A DNA stretch of 64,000 bases, from positions 1,116,001 through 1,180,000 of the forward strand of contig NW_006921538.1 in NCBI RefSeq assembly GCF_000340215.1, read 5' to 3'. The position numbers and the translations under genes are program-made. How positions within the stretch are numbered: the stretch's first letter is position 1; each line of letters starts with the position of its first letter. Below are positions 21,448-31,832 of the stretch, in pieces. The notes beneath the pieces are model-generated. The model saw only the letters and a list, made by a program, of their open reading frames with translations, did not search any database and was not told the origin of the DNA. The stretch comes from Pseudocercospora fijiensis CIRAD86 (Eukaryota > Ascomycota > Dothideomycetes > Mycosphaerellales > Mycosphaerellaceae).

Positions 21448-21892
21448 TTAGTCAGTGTTCTTGTCCAATGCAGTGGGCTTGTCCTTCACAAAGAACTCCT
21501 TGCCAGTTGCGCTCTTGTACTGTCCTCGAATGTAATCAGAGATCTGCTCATCCTTGGCCTGCTCGATGGCGCTCTCGTTGTCTTGTGGTCCTTGGCCCAT
21601 GAACTTCTCTTGCACATAGTCGATGCCTACAGACGTGTTCAGCTCGGGCGATTGTACGTTGCCATCTAAGCAAGTTCTTACCCTTGTCAAGGTAGTCCTC
21701 ATTCTTCTCGCTCTCACGCCCACCGCCAGCGGCTTCGTTGGCTTTGTTGCCGAGTCCGCTGAGGAAACCGCCAATGCCGCCCTGCTTCTGCTCACCGCCT
21801 GAGCTTCCTTGCTGTGGCTGCTGACCCTGCTCGTGCTGCTGCCCCTGGCTGTTGCCGCCGAGAGCCTGTTGAGCCTTGTTGACGAAGTCCAT
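21448..21892 (-). CDS. small Gly/Gln-rich stress-type protein (often annotated DNA damage-responsive, DDR48-like, in fungi)
   Basis: Two exons: 21892–21682 and 21626–21448 (390 nt, 129 aa). The intron is gtaaga…ctgtag (55 bp, phase 1). It begins MDFVNKAQQALGG, then has a Gln/Gly-rich low-complexity segment (about residues 14–48). The conserved-looking tail is EDYLDKGIDYVQEKFMGQGP, then DNESAIEQAKDEQISDYIRG, ending in YKSATGKEFFVKDK. I recall this layout from small fungal proteins annotated as stress or DNA-damage responsive; the biochemical function is not established. It has no cysteines, signal peptide or membrane segment and is probably disordered and cytosolic. It is the last intact gene before the repeat island. 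Confidence 0.75.
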
Positions 21893-22379
21893 TGGTGATG
21901 ATGTCGTGGGTGTGGTGTTGGAGGTTGTCCTGGTTGTCGTGTTGCAGGATGTGGCTCGAGGTTAGCGAAGTCGATCGAAAGAGGCGGCAGTTGTGAAGAC
22001 GTTATGGATGCTCGCGTGTCGCGTGCCCTGCCTTGCCCGCAGCTCTCGTGCCTGCAGCAAACCTGCTTGCCATTGCCCACATGAAAGACTGAGCTGGACA
22101 CAGCCCACCACTGGGCAGCGGAAATGACGTCGAGCCAGCGATCTAGACCGTGTGTCTACATCATTTGTGAGACGTGTCCGCAGCCTTGCAGCAGGCGCAT
22201 CCCCTTAACGAAGGCCGTGGTTAAGTCCGTCGAACACCTACCCTTGCTCTGCCCTTGTCGGGTTCCACTTCTGATGCTAAATGTAGCGTGGCCCTATACA
22301 AACCTGCATCGCCCCTCGAACAGCGAAGTTGTCCGATTGGGTCTCGGATTCAGCCGTAGTAGAGCTTAGGGTTAAGAAG
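21893..22379. other. promoter flank grading into repeat island
   Basis: No gene is seen. Normal composition changes to TpA-rich, CpA-poor sequence at about 22370–22400, just after a TTAGGGTTAAG string at 22369. Confidence 0.4.
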
Positions 22380-24210
22380 CCGACACCTTCACGAGTCGTC
22401 CCCTAGTAAAGGTTTTGTAGCAAGCAAGTAAAGGTCTATAAGAGGGTATAGAAGAAGGCATACAATAGAGGCGCTAAGCACGCTACCGAGACAGGTATAT
22501 AGACTATAGACCGTAGATTAAGACCTTCTAATAACTAATTAGCTACTACTAATAACAACCGAGTCTTGCCTATCTTATATACGCCGTCGACTAAGGCGCT
22601 ATAATCTTAGTAAAGGCACACTTTAAGCCCTTTTCGAGCCGGCGAGTCTACTTAAGAAGTAGTTTAATATTAGTCCGCTTGCCGCTAAGGTAAACCTCCT
22701 CGTAGAGGTAGTAAAAGACTTAAGGGTAGACGTAAACCTCCTACTAAAGAGGGAGGTTAAGGAGTCGCTAGCGGTAGTTAGCTCTATCGACGAAGGAGGC
22801 TCTCGAAGTAAGGCAATAGTTATTAAGAGGGAGGAGTTTAAGGCACTTTAGCTCTAAGTTAGATAGTTAGAAGCGACGGTTGCCGAGCTCGTAAAGTCGT
22901 AATACGTACTAAGTGTCGGCTATAAAGCTAATCTATAGGCAATAGCGACTATAGTTAATCGCTAAAGGTTAAAGCGCTATTAGGTACTAGCTCCGGCTTT
23001 AGGCTCTCGAAGAAGGCGTATAGATTAGGCTAGTTATACTATATTAAGTTATATGCCTTATATAAGGGAATAGGACCGCAATAGGTACAAGTATAGACTA
23101 TCTAGTACTCGGTTGTCTTATTAAGTAGCTAGTATTTAAACCCCTAAGCGGTTCTTACATACTTATATAGAAAGCAACGTCGGCGTAGCAAAATAGGCTT
23201 CTAGTTGTAGATAGCGTTGCTACTACGAGCGAGGCGACGAGATTCCTCGGCTATAGGTAGACTGTCGCCCTTCCTAATCTAATAGCGCCGAGATCTTAGT
23301 ACGCCGCTATTATAGGAGTAACCTACGATAAACTAACTATAGCTTCGAGGAGGTAGTAGGGTTAGTATACGTAGAGCCCTTAAGGCGGCCTCCGCTGCCT
23401 CTGCTTCGTTAAGCTCTTATTGTCCGAGGCGGACTATTTGCTATACTAGTAATATACGGAAGTTACGTTAGTAAATAAATTGCTGCTCTTTAGTCTACTT
23501 CTTATTACCTCGTAGAAGGATAAATAAGTTAATAACTGTAGCGTTAAGTAGGAAATAGAATAGGGGGTGCTAACCCTTCCGTAACTTGTACTATATCGAG
23601 CAATAATAGCGCAACTAGTTATAAATATTAACGCTACCTATATAGTCGTTATATAGGGTAGCAACCTCTAGAAGAGACATCTCTTACTTGCCGTCGGTAT
23701 TCTAATATAGTCGTACGTACTTATCGATATAGGCGTTATTTCCGGCTTAGGGGCAGGCACGAAGCCGTAGTATTCTCTCGAAGGGTCGATAGCCTATTAT
23801 TAGGAATTAAACGAGGTTCCTGTCCTACTAGATTACCGCCGCTATACTATAGATTGCCTTACAAAGCAGTATATCGTAGGGAAAGCGTGTTGTCTTGCGA
23901 TTAAGCCCTAGGTATATAGATTTCTGCCTTATACTATCCTTTTTTAGATTCCCTAGTTTCTCGAAAGTGTAGCCTCGCTATAGCTACGAGAGTAAGCTAG
24001 AACGTACCGTTCTAGTCGCCGCAATGCCGAGATGTCGTAGGACCGCAAACAATAGCACGTTATTAAATAGATTGTCTATATAAATATAGAAGAAGTAGTA
24101 TAGGAAGGGAAGTTATAGAATAAGTCGAAGAACAGCCTACCTAAGCGAGCTTAGCTTCGAGCTAAGCGACACGGCAGGCGACACGATTAGGCTTTCGGGT
24201 TTCTCGGTAG
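22380..24210 (+). mobile_element. RIP-degraded transposable element, class unassigned
   Basis: The sequence is poor in CpA/TpG and rich in TAG/TAA in what are otherwise long plus-strand reading frames. Treating those stops as mutated Gln/Trp codons, a coiled-coil-like stretch appears near 22680–22900 (VNLLVEVVKDLRVDVNLLLK). A retropepsin-like or gag-like stretch appears near 23730–23990 (VISGLGAG, YSLEGSIAYY). No reverse transcriptase or integrase motif was recognised, so it may be a gag–protease remnant or a different class. Confidence 0.5.
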
Positions 24211-24239
24211 CGCGGTCCGCGCGGTCGGCGCGGACCGCG
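24211..24239. repeat. GC-rich perfect inverted repeat (12-bp arms)
   Basis: CGCGGTCCGCGC at 24211–24222 and its exact complement at 24228–24239 flank a 5-nt loop. GGTAG copies sit on both outer sides. It lies at the junction between the plus-strand element on the left and the piggyBac-type ruin on the right, and stands out as pure CpG in TA-rich DNA. Confidence 0.85.
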
Positions 24240-24259
24240 GTAGTATAACTTTCCTTTCC

Positions 24260-25450
24260 TACTTACTATACTAAATATAATCTAGTGTATTTACTATAAC
24301 TAATACTACCTAGTCCTCGAGACTTACGCTTACGGCGCTTCTTATTACTCTCCTTCTATCGATCCTTCTTCTCGGCGTCCGTAAGAACCTCTAGGGTTAC
24401 TACTAGCCGCTAAGCGACCTTCGAGGCGATAGAATCCGGATCTTCTACCTCCTATTTATATACCTTCCGAGGGCTCGAGAATAAGAAGGAATATAGGTAC
24501 CTATCCTTATATAGGTAAAGGATATAATATCCGATCGGTATTAGCTTGCCTCGCATTGTAATAACGTGCCTAGATTTGCTAGTAAAACGGATTATACTCT
24601 CGTTAATAGATACATTAGTACTAGGCACGACTACCTCGCGGAATTTGCTATATAGTATGTTAGCAAGCGGTAGTATCTAGGTCTAGGTAGGTAAGCCTCT
24701 TCTACTTAACGAGAGCGCGTTATTCCGGTACTACAAAGCAGCCTTAATCTATTTAAACCGCTACTCGCTTATATAAGCGATAATAGGATAATTAGGCTAG
24801 TATCTATCGTTACGCTAGTAATCGGACTTGTCGGCTATTTAGATTGCAGACATATAGATAATAACACCTACGAAGATCCGCATTGTTAGCTTATCTACCG
24901 GCTTCTATAGATAGCTAGAAACAAAGACCTTGTCGCCCTTCTTAAAGTCCGGTTTATTGCTAGTATACTCGTTAGTATACTTAACTAGTCAGTCTATAAC
25001 CTTATTAGTCTAGAAGAGTAAGAAGAAGCGATATTAGACGTTATCTATTAACGATAGGTCGTCTAGGTTGCTTAATTCTCTAGGCAGATTAACTAGCCGC
25101 TAGTAAGAGGTGCTAGTTAGTAGCTCGTAGCGACCTTCTATTGTCTCTCTATCCTTCGGATAATATAATCCGCCTACTCTACTATCTACCCCTATTTCCT
25201 CGATATTATTATCCCCTTCTACGACTACTAGCTCCTCCTTATCTACGCCGCTTAGTAGAGAGTCTCCTGCCTTCTTAAATATCGGCTGTCTTCCTTTCGC
25301 TAGCTAATTAGTATTTAACTTATCGTCGTCTATTAAACTAGTAGATATATCTACCTAATTATTATCCTCGTCGTCGTTATAACTGTCTTCTATAAAGGCT
25401 TAGAAGGTCGCTATTATATAGCAATTATATGCTTCTTAGCGGCTTAGAGT
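24260..25450 (-). mobile_element. RIP-degraded piggyBac-type transposase (DDE_Tnp_1_7-like)
   Basis: On the minus strand a frame interrupted mainly by TAG/TAA reads from about 25090 to 24480. Blocks typical of the piggyBac transposase core are: a KVID…LVKYTNEYTS segment, KPVDKLTMRIFVGVIIYMSA, a FK.IKAALQYRNN segment, and VPSTNVSINESIIRFTSKSR followed by RGKLIPIGYYILYLY. In the family these correspond to the Lys-Pro/'flGi' region, the isrdrF…l.f.d block and the first catalytic Asp region (S-x-D-E-x-M, here SINESI). Stops and Asp→Asn changes fit C→T mutation on the coding or opposite strand. The coding capacity is lost. Element ends and the TTAA target were not determined. Confidence 0.6.
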
Positions 25451-25908
25451 TTGAATTTACAAAGGCAATTAAGTTAGTATAGTTAACCGACAGCGGCGAC
25501 AAGGGCTAAGCACTTAAAGAGGCTTAACGTATATACAACCGAGTCCAATTGAGGCCTGTTTATTCACCTGCAGAGCGACTATAGAGCGGCTTCTACATGC
25601 TAACTAAGTGGACACTGTAGGGGTTGTTCCCTGTTTTGCCGACGAACGCCGAGCAGGTACGAGTTATTACAGGGGATCCAGGACCCATGGCTCTCGCAGC
25701 CAAAAGTGGCTGTGAGTGCTGCTGCGATGAGAAGTGGGAGGCGGCGTCGGTGAAGCTCTCTGTAGAAGTATAGCGCGAAGAAATGCCAAGAGTCGGCAGA
25801 CCGACTATACAGAATACGGCATCGCCGACAACATCAACTGTGCTGCCGTGCGAAAGCCAATTATGCTCGACACATTCACGAAGCCATAGTGCGTCGCACC
25901 CTGCCATC
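25451..25908. other. repeat-to-gene transition and promoter of the ZNG1-like gene
   Basis: RIP-like composition ends at about 25550. From there to 25908 the sequence has normal composition and serves as leader/promoter. The ZNG1-like frame is open upstream to 25783 but that part lacks conservation. Confidence 0.45.
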
Positions 25909-27021
25909 ATGACCAACCCCGAAGTCAAGGCCTCTGCCTCAAGAACACCCATAACCATCTTGACCGGCTTCACGGGGTGCGGCAAGACCACTCTGATCCT
26001 CAATCTTATCCCGCAATTGCGAAAGCAGAATCCGGACTACAAGCTCGCTATGATCAAAAATGAGATTGGCGATGTAGCTGTAGACTCTCAGCTGGCCGAC
26101 TCCGCAAGTATGGCCGCCACACAAGAGCTGCTTGGAGACTGCATCTGTTGCGTGAATATCGGACAGATCGGCGAAGCACTCAAAGACCTTGATACTCGCG
26201 TCAAGCCCGATCGAATCATCATCGAGACCTCTGGAAGTGCAGAGCCGCTGAAGCTGGTTCTTGAAATCAAGCGGCTGAGCGACGCAACGGGGAGATATGA
26301 GCTCGATGGTATTATCAGTGTCATCGATGCCGAGAACTGGGCTGGATACGCCAGCAAGTCATTCACCGCCAAACTCCAGGCAAAGCAGACCGATATGATT
26401 GTCATCAACAAGTGGGAGGCCCTGTCAGAACGAGACTACGACAACTTCCTTGACAAGCTTGGAGATCTGGACGTAGACACGCCACAAGTCAAGAGCGACA
26501 AAGGGTGCTTGGCGAAAGATCTTCTCTTCGGCTTCGATGCAAAGCTTGCCCGACCTTGGCTAGTGGAAGACACTCACAGCCACGATCATAACCACGATCA
26601 TGAACACGACGATACCGAAAAGCACACGTCGGAGGTAGAGTGCGTCTCGGTGACTCTTCTATCGAAGGATGGCACTCCGGCCTGCGTCGACTTGGCTACG
26701 CTGGAGTCTCTGCTCAAAGCTGCACCCAAAGACGAGGTATACCGCATAAAAGCAGTGTGTTACCTGTCAACGGTGCCCCAGAACGCAAACACAGGAAGTA
26801 CCGACAGTGAGGCCCGTCGAATGCGATATATTCTCAACTGGTCTTTTGGTCGCTGGCTCTGGTCACGCGTCGACACAAAAATGAACGACTCGACTGTCCT
26901 GCGAATGAGTATCTTCACAGCACCCTACGAGAGCACCAAATGGTCCAAGAAGGCCAACGAGTTCGTCAGGCTTGAGGGTGATGTCGGAAATGGCGAGTTG
27001 CAAGTGACAAGGGTGCAATGA
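25909..27021 (+). CDS. ZNG1: COG0523/CobW G3E GTPase, ZNG1-like zinc chaperone
   Basis: Starting at MTNPEVKAS the protein is 370 aa, with GTPase and CobW C-terminal domains. Walker A is GFTGCGKTT (20–28). The metal-binding CICC motif is at 78–81, in GDCICCVNIGQ. Others are ETSGSAEP, ISVIDAENWAGY and the guanine-specificity motif NKWE. An internal His/Asp-rich stretch (HSHDHNHDHEHDD) follows the GTPase domain, typical of metal-handling members. The C-terminal domain includes RYILNWSFGRWLW. ZNG1 proteins hand zinc to methionine aminopeptidase under scarcity; the target here is inferred from family. The start at 25909 is preferred over the upstream ATG at 25783 because the first 42 residues there are low-complexity Ser/Thr and unlike the family. 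It is the first gene right of the transposon island. Confidence 0.88.
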   Translation: MTNPEVKASASRTPITILTGFTGCGKTTLILNLIPQLRKQNPDYKLAMIKNEIGDVAVDSQLADSASMAATQELLGDCICCVNIGQIGEALKDLDTRVKPDRIIIETSGSAEPLKLVLEIKRLSDATGRYELDGIISVIDAENWAGYASKSFTAKLQAKQTDMIVINKWEALSERDYDNFLDKLGDLDVDTPQVKSDKGCLAKDLLFGFDAKLARPWLVEDTHSHDHNHDHEHDDTEKHTSEVECVSVTLLSKDGTPACVDLATLESLLKAAPKDEVYRIKAVCYLSTVPQNANTGSTDSEARRMRYILNWSFGRWLWSRVDTKMNDSTVLRMSIFTAPYESTKWSKKANEFVRLEGDVGNGELQVTRVQ

Positions 27022-27469
27022 GTGCCGACCATTCACAGCTTCCGTGAGGACAAGACAGGCTGCGCCAAGATTTGGTACAGCATGTAGCTTTGAACTCATA
27101 ATATCAAACTCTAAGAGCTCTCTACCAGCACCTGCTGCCCTACGATGGTCGCCATACAAATTAAAGCGATAGTCGCTGAGCAAAGCCGAAACTCATCCAG
27201 GTAAATTACCCCTATTTGCTCTCGCGTCCTCCACATTTTCTCTCTCGCCAACAACAACGTCAAAAATCACCAGCCACAGACTACCAAAGCCAAACAAGTC
27301 TCAAGCGATCAAAAGACAAACAAGAAGCACGCGAGCACTGCAACATCAGTCACGGCACGGCAAAGTCAACAAAGCACTGCTCTTATCGCTTCTGTAAGGC
27401 TAAATCAATCCGAGCATTGCGAAAATCAACCAAATCACTGCGAAACTACTTGCAACACTCTTTCCAATT
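27022..27469. other. intergenic
   Basis: A/C-rich leader-like DNA with CAA/CAAC runs from 27240 onward, probably the promoter and 5' UTR of the next gene. No gene is supported. Confidence 0.4.
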
Positions 27470-27889
27470 ATGGATCGAGTCCTCGAGCTCTCGCTTACCG
27501 CGAACTCATCGAACAACTCCCGCGCGGCGATCATAATTCACAACACCACCACAATGCAATCGTTCGCATGGGTGATTTACCCATCAACAACAACAATCAA
27601 ACAACTACGTTGGGACATGAGCCAACTGTTCTACGTCAAAGAATCACAAGTCATTCTCTCGCGCACAATCCGCGTAACAGATGTCAGAACTGGGCGGTCA
27701 CGAAAATCTAAGGAGCCTTTATCCCTATGGCCATCAACGATGCTCCTCGCCAAAGCCGATATCAAAGCAGGGTGCAAAGTTTTCGTAGAAGTCGAGAATT
27801 TGGAGTCCGACGCTGTTGTTGAAAAAGCAAAGCAAGCGAACCCCAAAATTTCCGAAGCAGATATGCTTGGATGTTGGGCATTCACGTAA
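27470..27889 (+). CDS. small protein of unknown function
   Basis: A 139-aa frame starting MDRVLELSLTANSS. The middle (TIKQLRWDMSQLFYVKESQV, LSRTIRVTDVRTGR) and the end (LLAKADIKAGCKVFVEVENL) suggest a compact alpha/beta fold, perhaps ubiquitin-like in spacing, but no family was recognised. No signal peptide or membrane segment was seen. A second ATG at about 27554 (MQSFAWVIYP) could be the true start and would remove a Ser/Asn-rich N-terminus. A coding-like composition supports it, with moderate certainty. Confidence 0.5.
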   Translation: MDRVLELSLTANSSNNSRAAIIIHNTTTMQSFAWVIYPSTTTIKQLRWDMSQLFYVKESQVILSRTIRVTDVRTGRSRKSKEPLSLWPSTMLLAKADIKAGCKVFVEVENLESDAVVEKAKQANPKISEADMLGCWAFT

Positions 27890-28406
27890 AGATGGTAATT
27901 TGCCAATCATTCGACATCAAAGCTGGGCGCTTACCAAAACAAACAAACCCCATCGTCATCTCAAGGGCTTTCATCAACGCTTCTGGCCAAAACACATATC
28001 CAGTCAGATTGCAAGATCAACATCCACATTAAAGCAAACAAGGCAAAATTCGAAGACTCGAAAAGTGAAAATAAGATAGAAGGAATCTGGGGATTACTGT
28101 AAAGACGGAAATTCCCGATCTGAAGCAGGAGACTCGAATGATCGACCTTGTTCATGGCACCTGGGTACCGGGCTGAAGAGTTAGTTCTACAGCAATGGAG
28201 CCAAATCTGAGATCCTCGGCCAAAGAACATCTGAAAAGCATTCGCTGCGGCGACGACTTCTCGGAGAATCGTCGCGCAGCAACTGCTCTGCTCTGCTACT
28301 CCTATGCCGCTGTGCCAAAACTCCCGCATGGTCACAAAATGTCACCATGTATGCCCTGTCGTGGCTCTTTCCCAGTCCATTAGTTCGTAGAAACTATTTT
28401 CCCAGA
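27890..28406. other. intergenic between convergent genes
   Basis: About 500 bp between the small unknown gene (plus) and the BTB-like gene (minus). Overlapping short open frames have no motifs. Confidence 0.4.
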
Positions 28407-30263
28407 TTATGCCTCGACCTTCGCATTATCACCAGAGATCTTGAGATCAGCTACTTCGACTTTAATCTCTGGCACCTTGACCTGGGCAGGCTTCTCGGCA
28501 GGCTCCGCGGCAGCGTTTGCAGGATCGGACTCCTCCCTTTTGCTCTCGCCCTCGGGTTCGCCGCCTTCACGGTCGGTCTCACAGCGCATATCGCGAGTCA
28601 TCATGCTTCGACCGCTACCACGTCGATTGCCGTAGCGACTGGGAGCAAAGAAGTTGTCATTGTTGTTTCCTCCTCGACCACGGCGCTGATGGTACTGTCC
28701 GGGTGCGCGACGACCGAAGGACTGCTGAGACTGGTGGTACTCTTTCATTTGGCTAGACCTTTGCTGGCCCTCATCCTGATGCTGAAGCGACTGCATGTAA
28801 TCTTGTTCAGCAGTGCCATTTTGTCCTGGCTCGTGGTACTCCTGGCGCTGGAATGGGTGGACTCCCTGCTTGTGTCCGTTTCCGCCTCTCTGAGGATGAC
28901 CATGTCCATGATGCGCAACATTCGCCTGAATCTCCCTATTGCTATCTGTGTGCGCTTCGCGGCGGTCTTTGAGCGGCTTCGCTTTTGGTGCTTTGACCCA
29001 CTCCGTCATGTCCTCGCGTGGTCCCATGAATGAGAAGTACCAAGATGGCTGACCATGACTCACTGCGCAGCCTTGGTCCCAATTGACACCAGGCTTGCTG
29101 TGAGACCAGTACTTCTCATCAGCATCGGCACCCTTGGAGGCTGTCATGCAATCCAAGCATAGTCCAGTGAAGTAGTTGCCAATCTCTTCTCGGGCAGTAA
29201 TCACAATTTTGTCGAAGTCGAAGGTGCATGCTAGACTGCCACAGGTCTGGATCTGCCACTGCTTGCCGTCGTACGCCCGGAGGTCATGGATCGCACTAAT
29301 AACAGAATCACTCATCAGCTTCGATTCCAAAGGCCAGACTCCAGTGCGAGCCAGACTGCTCTCGTAGTTGTACAGGATTGTGGGCGCGCAGTTGCAGCGA
29401 GCTTCCTTCAGCAGGCGGTCAATTGGAGTGTAGAGAGCGCGATGGAGGATCGTCTTTAGTCTGGCCCTAGCAGCGTTGATCTGGTGCATGATGTGCTGAG
29501 GCATATGGAGACTAGGGGCGTTCGCTGGTGGCTCGAGGATGAACTCCCTCGGTTGGTGGTCAGGAATGTAGCTTCCTGTATTGTGGTAGACAAGGTACTT
29601 GGTAGCTTGTGCGAAGGCGCCGCGATGGCCGAAAATGAAGGCGGGATAAAGGAGCATGGTATAATGCTTGTAGCCAGCCTTGACCAGGCTTGCGAGCTTC
29701 TTATACCACTCGTCGAACCAGGCAGTGGCCGATTCTGAGGATGTGGAGAAGCCGTACTTTTGCGCGACTGAGACAGCGCGCCATACGCCTTCGATGCTAA
29801 GCTCGTGAGTGTCCGAAGCTGCTTTGTCATGCACGATCTTGAACCAGAGTCCGATGGCGTGCACGGAAGCTGCACCATCATCTTCGGCCACGTCGATGAC
29901 GTTCTGGTCGGAGGTTGCTTCGGCGAACGTATCTGGAGTGCGGTTGAGGAGCTGGCCAAAGAAGGAGCTTGCCTGCGAGAGGGTTGCACGGTGGACCTTG
30001 AACTCGTGCAGCTGGACAACATTAGCGCGTGTACGGCTCGGGGATGCGCGTAGAGCGTGTACCTTGGTCGGTGTCTTCACTGTCAATGGGAAGCCATTTT
30101 CGGTGGTGGTGACTGCTGAGTGTTCGATGATGCGCAAGGCGACGTCGGCATTGTCAGCGATGGTGTAGTACTCCTTCTCGAGTTGCCAGTACGGTGTTGT
30201 CGTAGCCGTAGCCATCGGGTTGCTGTTGTTAGCCTCGGGCGCAATCGCAAGTTGAGTGTGCAT
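28407..30263 (-). CDS. BTB/POZ-like protein with Arg/Gly-rich tail
   Basis: A 618-aa intronless protein. Residues about 40–200 form a fungal BTB-like domain (FKVHRATLSQASSFFGQLLN at 88–107, then LWFKIVHD and GVWRAVSVAQKYGF), a protein–protein interaction fold. The central part (about 200–430) has Cys-containing segments (EARCNCAP, QTCGSLACTFDFD, LCLDCMTAS) that look like a conserved fungal extension of unknown role. The C-terminal ~190 residues are Gln/His/Gly-rich with RRGRGG and GNRRGSGRS, a possible RNA-binding RGG-type tail, then an acidic/Lys end. Start M1 (30263) or M17 are both possible. Function is unassigned; BTB proteins of this type often occur in fungal lineage-specific families. 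Confidence 0.75.
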   Translation of the reverse strand: MHTQLAIAPEANNSNPMATATTTPYWQLEKEYYTIADNADVALRIIEHSAVTTTENGFPLTVKTPTKVHALRASPSRTRANVVQLHEFKVHRATLSQASSFFGQLLNRTPDTFAEATSDQNVIDVAEDDGAASVHAIGLWFKIVHDKAASDTHELSIEGVWRAVSVAQKYGFSTSSESATAWFDEWYKKLASLVKAGYKHYTMLLYPAFIFGHRGAFAQATKYLVYHNTGSYIPDHQPREFILEPPANAPSLHMPQHIMHQINAARARLKTILHRALYTPIDRLLKEARCNCAPTILYNYESSLARTGVWPLESKLMSDSVISAIHDLRAYDGKQWQIQTCGSLACTFDFDKIVITAREEIGNYFTGLCLDCMTASKGADADEKYWSHSKPGVNWDQGCAVSHGQPSWYFSFMGPREDMTEWVKAPKAKPLKDRREAHTDSNREIQANVAHHGHGHPQRGGNGHKQGVHPFQRQEYHEPGQNGTAEQDYMQSLQHQDEGQQRSSQMKEYHQSQQSFGRRAPGQYHQRRGRGGNNNDNFFAPSRYGNRRGSGRSMMTRDMRCETDREGGEPEGESKREESDPANAAAEPAEKPAQVKVPEIKVEVADLKISGDNAKVEA

Positions 30264-30738
30264 GTCGTGGTCTCGAGGCAGCTGGCATCAATTGCAAAAG
30301 TTGTTCTTCGCACGTGAGATTGAAGTGAGTGCCGAGAACAAGGTGAACTTCTTAGGCAGGCGCAGGCAGGCAACAGCAGCGCATGCAAGGCAAGAGCATG
30401 ACATGGCGAATGCATGCCAGCCGTACTATCTTGCTCGGTGAATCGCATGAGCAGCGCAACTATGCTGTACAAGCAAACTGTCAGTAGGAGTCGTACGGCG
30501 AGGCGAATTGACATCGCGTCATCTCTGCAAAGCGCAGCTGTATGCGCCAGGCGGCTTTGTCTGCGAGGAGCTTGAAAGGCCAATACATGGTCCAGCACAT
30601 GGTCATCAGCGGTGACAGCCTTCTCACCGTAATTTACAATTGTATCATTTTACAGCTGCGTCGCTGCTATCTTCTGTCCCGAACTCCCGAAACACCATCT
30701 GGAGCGCTCGCCCTTTTCCTATGATGCCCAAGCCCTTC
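30264..30738. other. intergenic, BTB-like gene promoter and PRE1 3' flank
   Basis: 475 bp without a supported gene. Confidence 0.4.
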
Positions 30739-31452
30739 TCAAGGCGCCAGAACCTGCTTGCTGGTATCATATTCAACCTCTCTTATACCATCCTTATCCA
30801 CCACCTTCACCAGCACGCCCTTGAAGTCAATCGGTAACCGCCGCTGCAGCTCATCCGTGCACATCCTCAAGATCTTCATACCCTGCTCGAACGTGATATC
30901 TGGATGGTGATGCTTGTCAAGCGTCGATAGGCAGTAGTATTGTGCATAACCATGGGCGGCGTACGGGACGGGGGCGCAGGATGCCAGGTAGTCGATCCAG
31001 AAGAGCTGCGGCTTGTTGGCGTGCACGTCGTAGCCACCGAGCAGGAGATTGACGGTATACGGTGATCGTGATCGGAGAGACTTGGCAAGCTCGCTGCGAA
31101 CGAAAGAGGATGTCTCGGTTGGAGTGAGGTCGCTGCCGTTGCGCATGGAGTAGAGGGCTACGTTGGCTTGGACATACTCGGCGAATTGGACTATTCATGC
31201 GTCAGTCTGCAGATGCGCAGGATTGCCTAGGCTCGATATACTCGTGTCTCCTGCTTCACCGCTGAATGCCATCAAAGTGTGGTCGTTGAGTCGGCGGGTC
31301 TTGTCGTCTGAGGCCTTGAGGATGGTCGCGCCTCGCATGGCGGCTTTGGAGGCGGCGATGATGGTGAAGTCCTTGCCCGTGATTCCCAGAAGTACCTCCC
31401 TAGAAGCATCGTTAGTAACGGCACTGCGGTGTGAGGTGGAATTGCCCTACAT
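30739..31452 (-). CDS. PRE1: 20S proteasome subunit beta type-4 (Pre1/PSMB2)
   Basis: The model has three exons: 31452–31451, 31399–31242 and 31190–30739 (612 nt, 203 aa, against 198 in yeast). Exon 1 contributes only the A and T of the start codon; the G comes from exon 2 after a 51-bp intron (gtaggg…ACTAAC…cttctag). Exon 2 then reads EVLLGITGKDFTIIAASKAA and DDKTRRLNDHTLMAFSGEAG. The second intron (gtatat…gaatag, 51 bp) splits an Ile codon and leads to QFAEYVQANVALYS. The family end, DFKGVLVKVVDKDGI, is intact. Pre1 is a structural, non-catalytic beta subunit lacking an N-terminal catalytic Thr, as expected. It shares a 380-bp divergent promoter with UTP13. Confidence 0.9.
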
Positions 31453-31832
31453 GGTTGCTGATGTGTTGATGTATCGGTAGGAGGGTGATCTGGATAGAAC
31501 AAACAGCCGAGTTGATGGAGCTTGACGCCAGGCAAGAGCGACGTGCGCGTAGAGCTGCAACTTCGGTGATCGGCGAAACCTCAACGCCGGCGCCGCCAAA
31601 AAAAGTCGGTGGGAAGTTGCACATGAAAGTTCCTACTGCCCTCGACAACCCTCGCTGTGTGCCATATCCCGAATTCGAGATCGCTGCTGAGGCTTTCTGA
31701 GAGCATTGCGACCAGCATACTGAAACCTGCCAACCTCGGGGCCAGTTCCGCAGGGCACAGCTCGAATGCGACAGTAGCGTCCATTGCCTGCCTGGATCGT
31801 TAGAGCGCTGGTAATACCAGCGGAGCAGCAAA
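31453..31832. promoter_or_regulatory. shared divergent promoter of PRE1 and UTP13
   Basis: 380 bp separate the two start codons. Fungal PRE1 promoters often carry proteasome-associated control elements, but I did not see a clear GGTGGCAAA match. A short plus-strand open frame at 31485–31700 lies inside and is not called. Confidence 0.4.

Noticed and set aside
31485..31700. 71-codon plus-strand frame in the PRE1/UTP13 promoter
   Set aside because: Short and motif-free, and it overlaps the PRE1 leader antisense; not supported as a gene.
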